Part shown: positions 62,642 to 64,000 of the stretch, one piece after another
How positions within the stretch are numbered: position 1 is the stretch's first letter
Layout: each line of letters opens with the position of its first letter
Origin: Leptospira biflexa serovar Patoc strain 'Patoc 1 (Paris)'
GTDB taxonomy: Bacteria > Spirochaetota > Leptospiria > Leptospirales > Leptospiraceae
Assembly: GCF_000017685.1 (NCBI RefSeq)
Contig: NC_010602.1
Location: 1,939,501 to 2,003,500 of the forward strand
Direction of reading: 5' to 3'
DNA length: 64,000 nucleotides
The notes under the pieces: generated by a model
The model's database searches: none
What the model was told of the DNA's origin: nothing
The model's input: only the letters and a program-made list of their open reading frames with translations
Made by a program: the position numbers and the translations under genes

Positions 62642-64000
62642 TTAAACCTCACTACAAAGTTTGAGAGGTTTGATTTGGATGGGCTTTTGATTTTTTTTCA
62701 AATGGCTACCTTCTAATGTTTCCATTTTTTTTTGTTCATAGATGGATTGTTCACTCAAATCTTCATAGTATTTGATTCGATTGGGAGATAAGACCTTTTG
62801 CAAAAGTTCTTCTTTATGGGAACGGGCAAGGGCCAATCCAAATTCTCGATAACTCGATTTGTTGATTTTTAGATCCAATTCAGACATTGTGGCACCAAGT
62901 AAACTTGGATCGTCCCATTTTTCCCATTGAGATTCCAATGCACGGCTAAAAGGTCCATTTGCATCATTCTCATCTAATAAATCCGCAATGGGTTGCAAAT
63001 CGACAAACAACTGGTAAACCATATCTCGTAGTAAAATTTCTTTCTCAAATAAATACACTTTGGTTTCAGGTTTTCGACCAAACCAAGTTGTTTGTTCTTG
63101 GTTCTTTCTCCAATTGGCCATTTCCACCAAATCTGCTTTAGGTGACTCATTTAACATACAATACAAGAGAACCATATGGATAAAGTATAGGCGAGATTCT
63201 TCCACACCAATTGCCGAAAACGGATCTAAATCGAGAAGTCTAATTTCTAAATATTCAACACCTCGCTCCACAAGAGCATCCACGACCCGTTCTTCCCCTT
63301 TGGGAACCTGTTTTGGTCTCACGAGGGAATAGTATTCATTTTCCAATTGTAAGATATAATCATTCAATTGATTCGTTGGTTTTGTATTAAATTGTTTATA
63401 CGGTGGGTAGGTTTTAGATACTACATGGCACATCCCTGCAGCATACTCATGTAAAGAATTGACAGAAATTGGATATTTTCCTTGTACCTTACTTGTATAA
63501 CCGATACTTGATAAACGTAAGGTAGTTGCAAACGGTGCATTTAATGTTTTTGCATCTAATTTTTGTAAATTTTTATTCGATTTTTCTGAATCAACAAATG
63601 TGACATCCGTTAGACTTGATGTTCCAAAAAGATACAAGAGTGCTGGTGAGATTCGGTAAAAATTACGGATGGTATCAAAATAGATTTGAGATTTTGTATC
63701 TTTGGAAAGAGGTTTTTGAAATCTTCTTTCTGAAACTACTGACAACATACAAGAATCAAAGGACACATTATAATGAACCCCTGAAATCGTTTGCATTTTT
63801 TTTCCATATCGATGGCCAAGTCCATTGCGATAGATTGTTTTTTTCCTTCCTTCTGCAGAAGTACCGTATTGTCCAACTTCAATTTTATTTTCTGTTGGTA
63901 AAGCTGGTGGCATACTGAATGGCCACAAGTATTCATCTTCTAAACTTCTGGCAGTGAAAGCATGTAGTTCAGTCAGCTCGGCAAGTGCATCAGGGATCGT
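62642..64000 (-). CDS. gshA: Glutamate--cysteine ligase, 5' part outside window
   Basis: 453 codons are visible; the frame is open to the right edge. The segment EYLWPFSMPP, then IEVGQYGTSAEGRKKTIYRNGLGHRYGKKMQTISGVHYNVSF, and YLEIRLLDLDPFSAIGVEESRL are diagnostic for the gamma-proteobacterial-type GshA, also the N-terminal module of GshF. It joins glutamate and cysteine. The N-terminal 70-90 residues are missing. The next gene (ATP-grasp) begins one base after its stop. Confidence 0.93.
   Translation of the reverse strand, partial: TIPDALAELTELHAFTARSLEDEYLWPFSMPPALPTENKIEVGQYGTSAEGRKKTIYRNGLGHRYGKKMQTISGVHYNVSFDSCMLSVVSERRFQKPLSKDTKSQIYFDTIRNFYRISPALLYLFGTSSLTDVTFVDSEKSNKNLQKLDAKTLNAPFATTLRLSSIGYTSKVQGKYPISVNSLHEYAAGMCHVVSKTYPPYKQFNTKPTNQLNDYILQLENEYYSLVRPKQVPKGEERVVDALVERGVEYLEIRLLDLDPFSAIGVEESRLYFIHMVLLYCMLNESPKADLVEMANWRKNQEQTTWFGRKPETKVYLFEKEILLRDMVYQLFVDLQPIADLLDENDANGPFSRALESQWEKWDDPSLLGATMSELDLKINKSSYREFGLALARSHKEELLQKVLSPNRIKYYEDLSEQSIYEQKKMETLEGSHLKKNQKPIQIKPLKLCSEV

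Noticed and set aside
1..64000. CRISPR array, retron or other known defence system
   Set aside because: No regularly spaced repeats, cas genes or reverse-transcriptase motif (YxDD) were found on either strand.

Overview
The window reads as chromosomal DNA of a spirochaete of the genus Leptospira. The evidence is a low-to-moderate GC content, spirochaete-style lipoprotein signal peptides (for example at 24859, 40510 and 51669), a FlaB-type flagellin, a SpoIIE-type phosphatase with a 7TM/HAMP/TPR layout, and an LpxC/Mla outer-membrane setting. The mixture of housekeeping genes and the GC content feel more like a saprophytic (L. biflexa-like) than a pathogenic species, but that is inference and no species name is claimed.

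Layout, left to right. 1-0.7 kb: two tandem small heat-shock proteins on the minus strand behind a CIRCE-like operator. 0.8-1.85 kb: a RidA-like protein and a membrane protein. 1.9-9.5 kb: a long minus-strand run, DedA protein, SpoIIE phosphatase, FemAB-like acyltransferase, ClpS, ClpA. 9.6-14 kb: lipoprotein, AI-2E-type permease, xseA/xseB, sodium:solute symporter, meeting ddl head-on. 15-20 kb: a Phe/Trp-Pro repeat protein directly coupled to mlaE-mlaF-mlaD, then lpxC (envelope lipid homeostasis). 20-25.7 kb: ptsI, POT-family peptide transporter, cobalamin adenosyltransferase, flaB with its own terminator, OmpA-like lipoprotein. 25.7-36.8 kb: YbaB, cyclic-nucleotide-gated channel, orphan ParA, YopX-like protein, TPR protein, acyl-CoA synthetase, PepN, RRM protein, REC-(degenerate GGDEF)-EAL protein. 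36.8-45.8 kb: FecA-like TonB receptor, two-times-(2TM plus beta) protein, small lipoprotein, amino-acid permease, methyltransferase, FAD oxidoreductase, DUF1499 protein, alpha/beta hydrolase.

45.8-49.3 kb is the accessory part: a glycine-zipper protein, a 21-codon lipoprotein leader, an AT-rich membrane protein with a terminator just in front of its ribosome site, a frameshifted gene relic, a decayed IS1595-type transposase tail, and an IS1595-type element that ends exactly at the 3' end of a tRNA-Leu(GAG), with the last 12 bases of the tRNA gene repeated on the far side.

49.4-64 kb returns to core genes: YdcF-like protein, lysS, a lipoprotein followed by three hairpins, serA, gloB, MAPEG, endonuclease I, a disulfide oxidoreductase with an altered dinucleotide motif, trhO, an ABC-2 exporter, then a thiol/iron-sulfur cassette (BolA, GST, BolA, monothiol glutaredoxin, dithiol glutaredoxin) facing a two-gene glutathione synthesis unit that looks like a split GshF. 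No CRISPR array, rRNA or prophage was seen.
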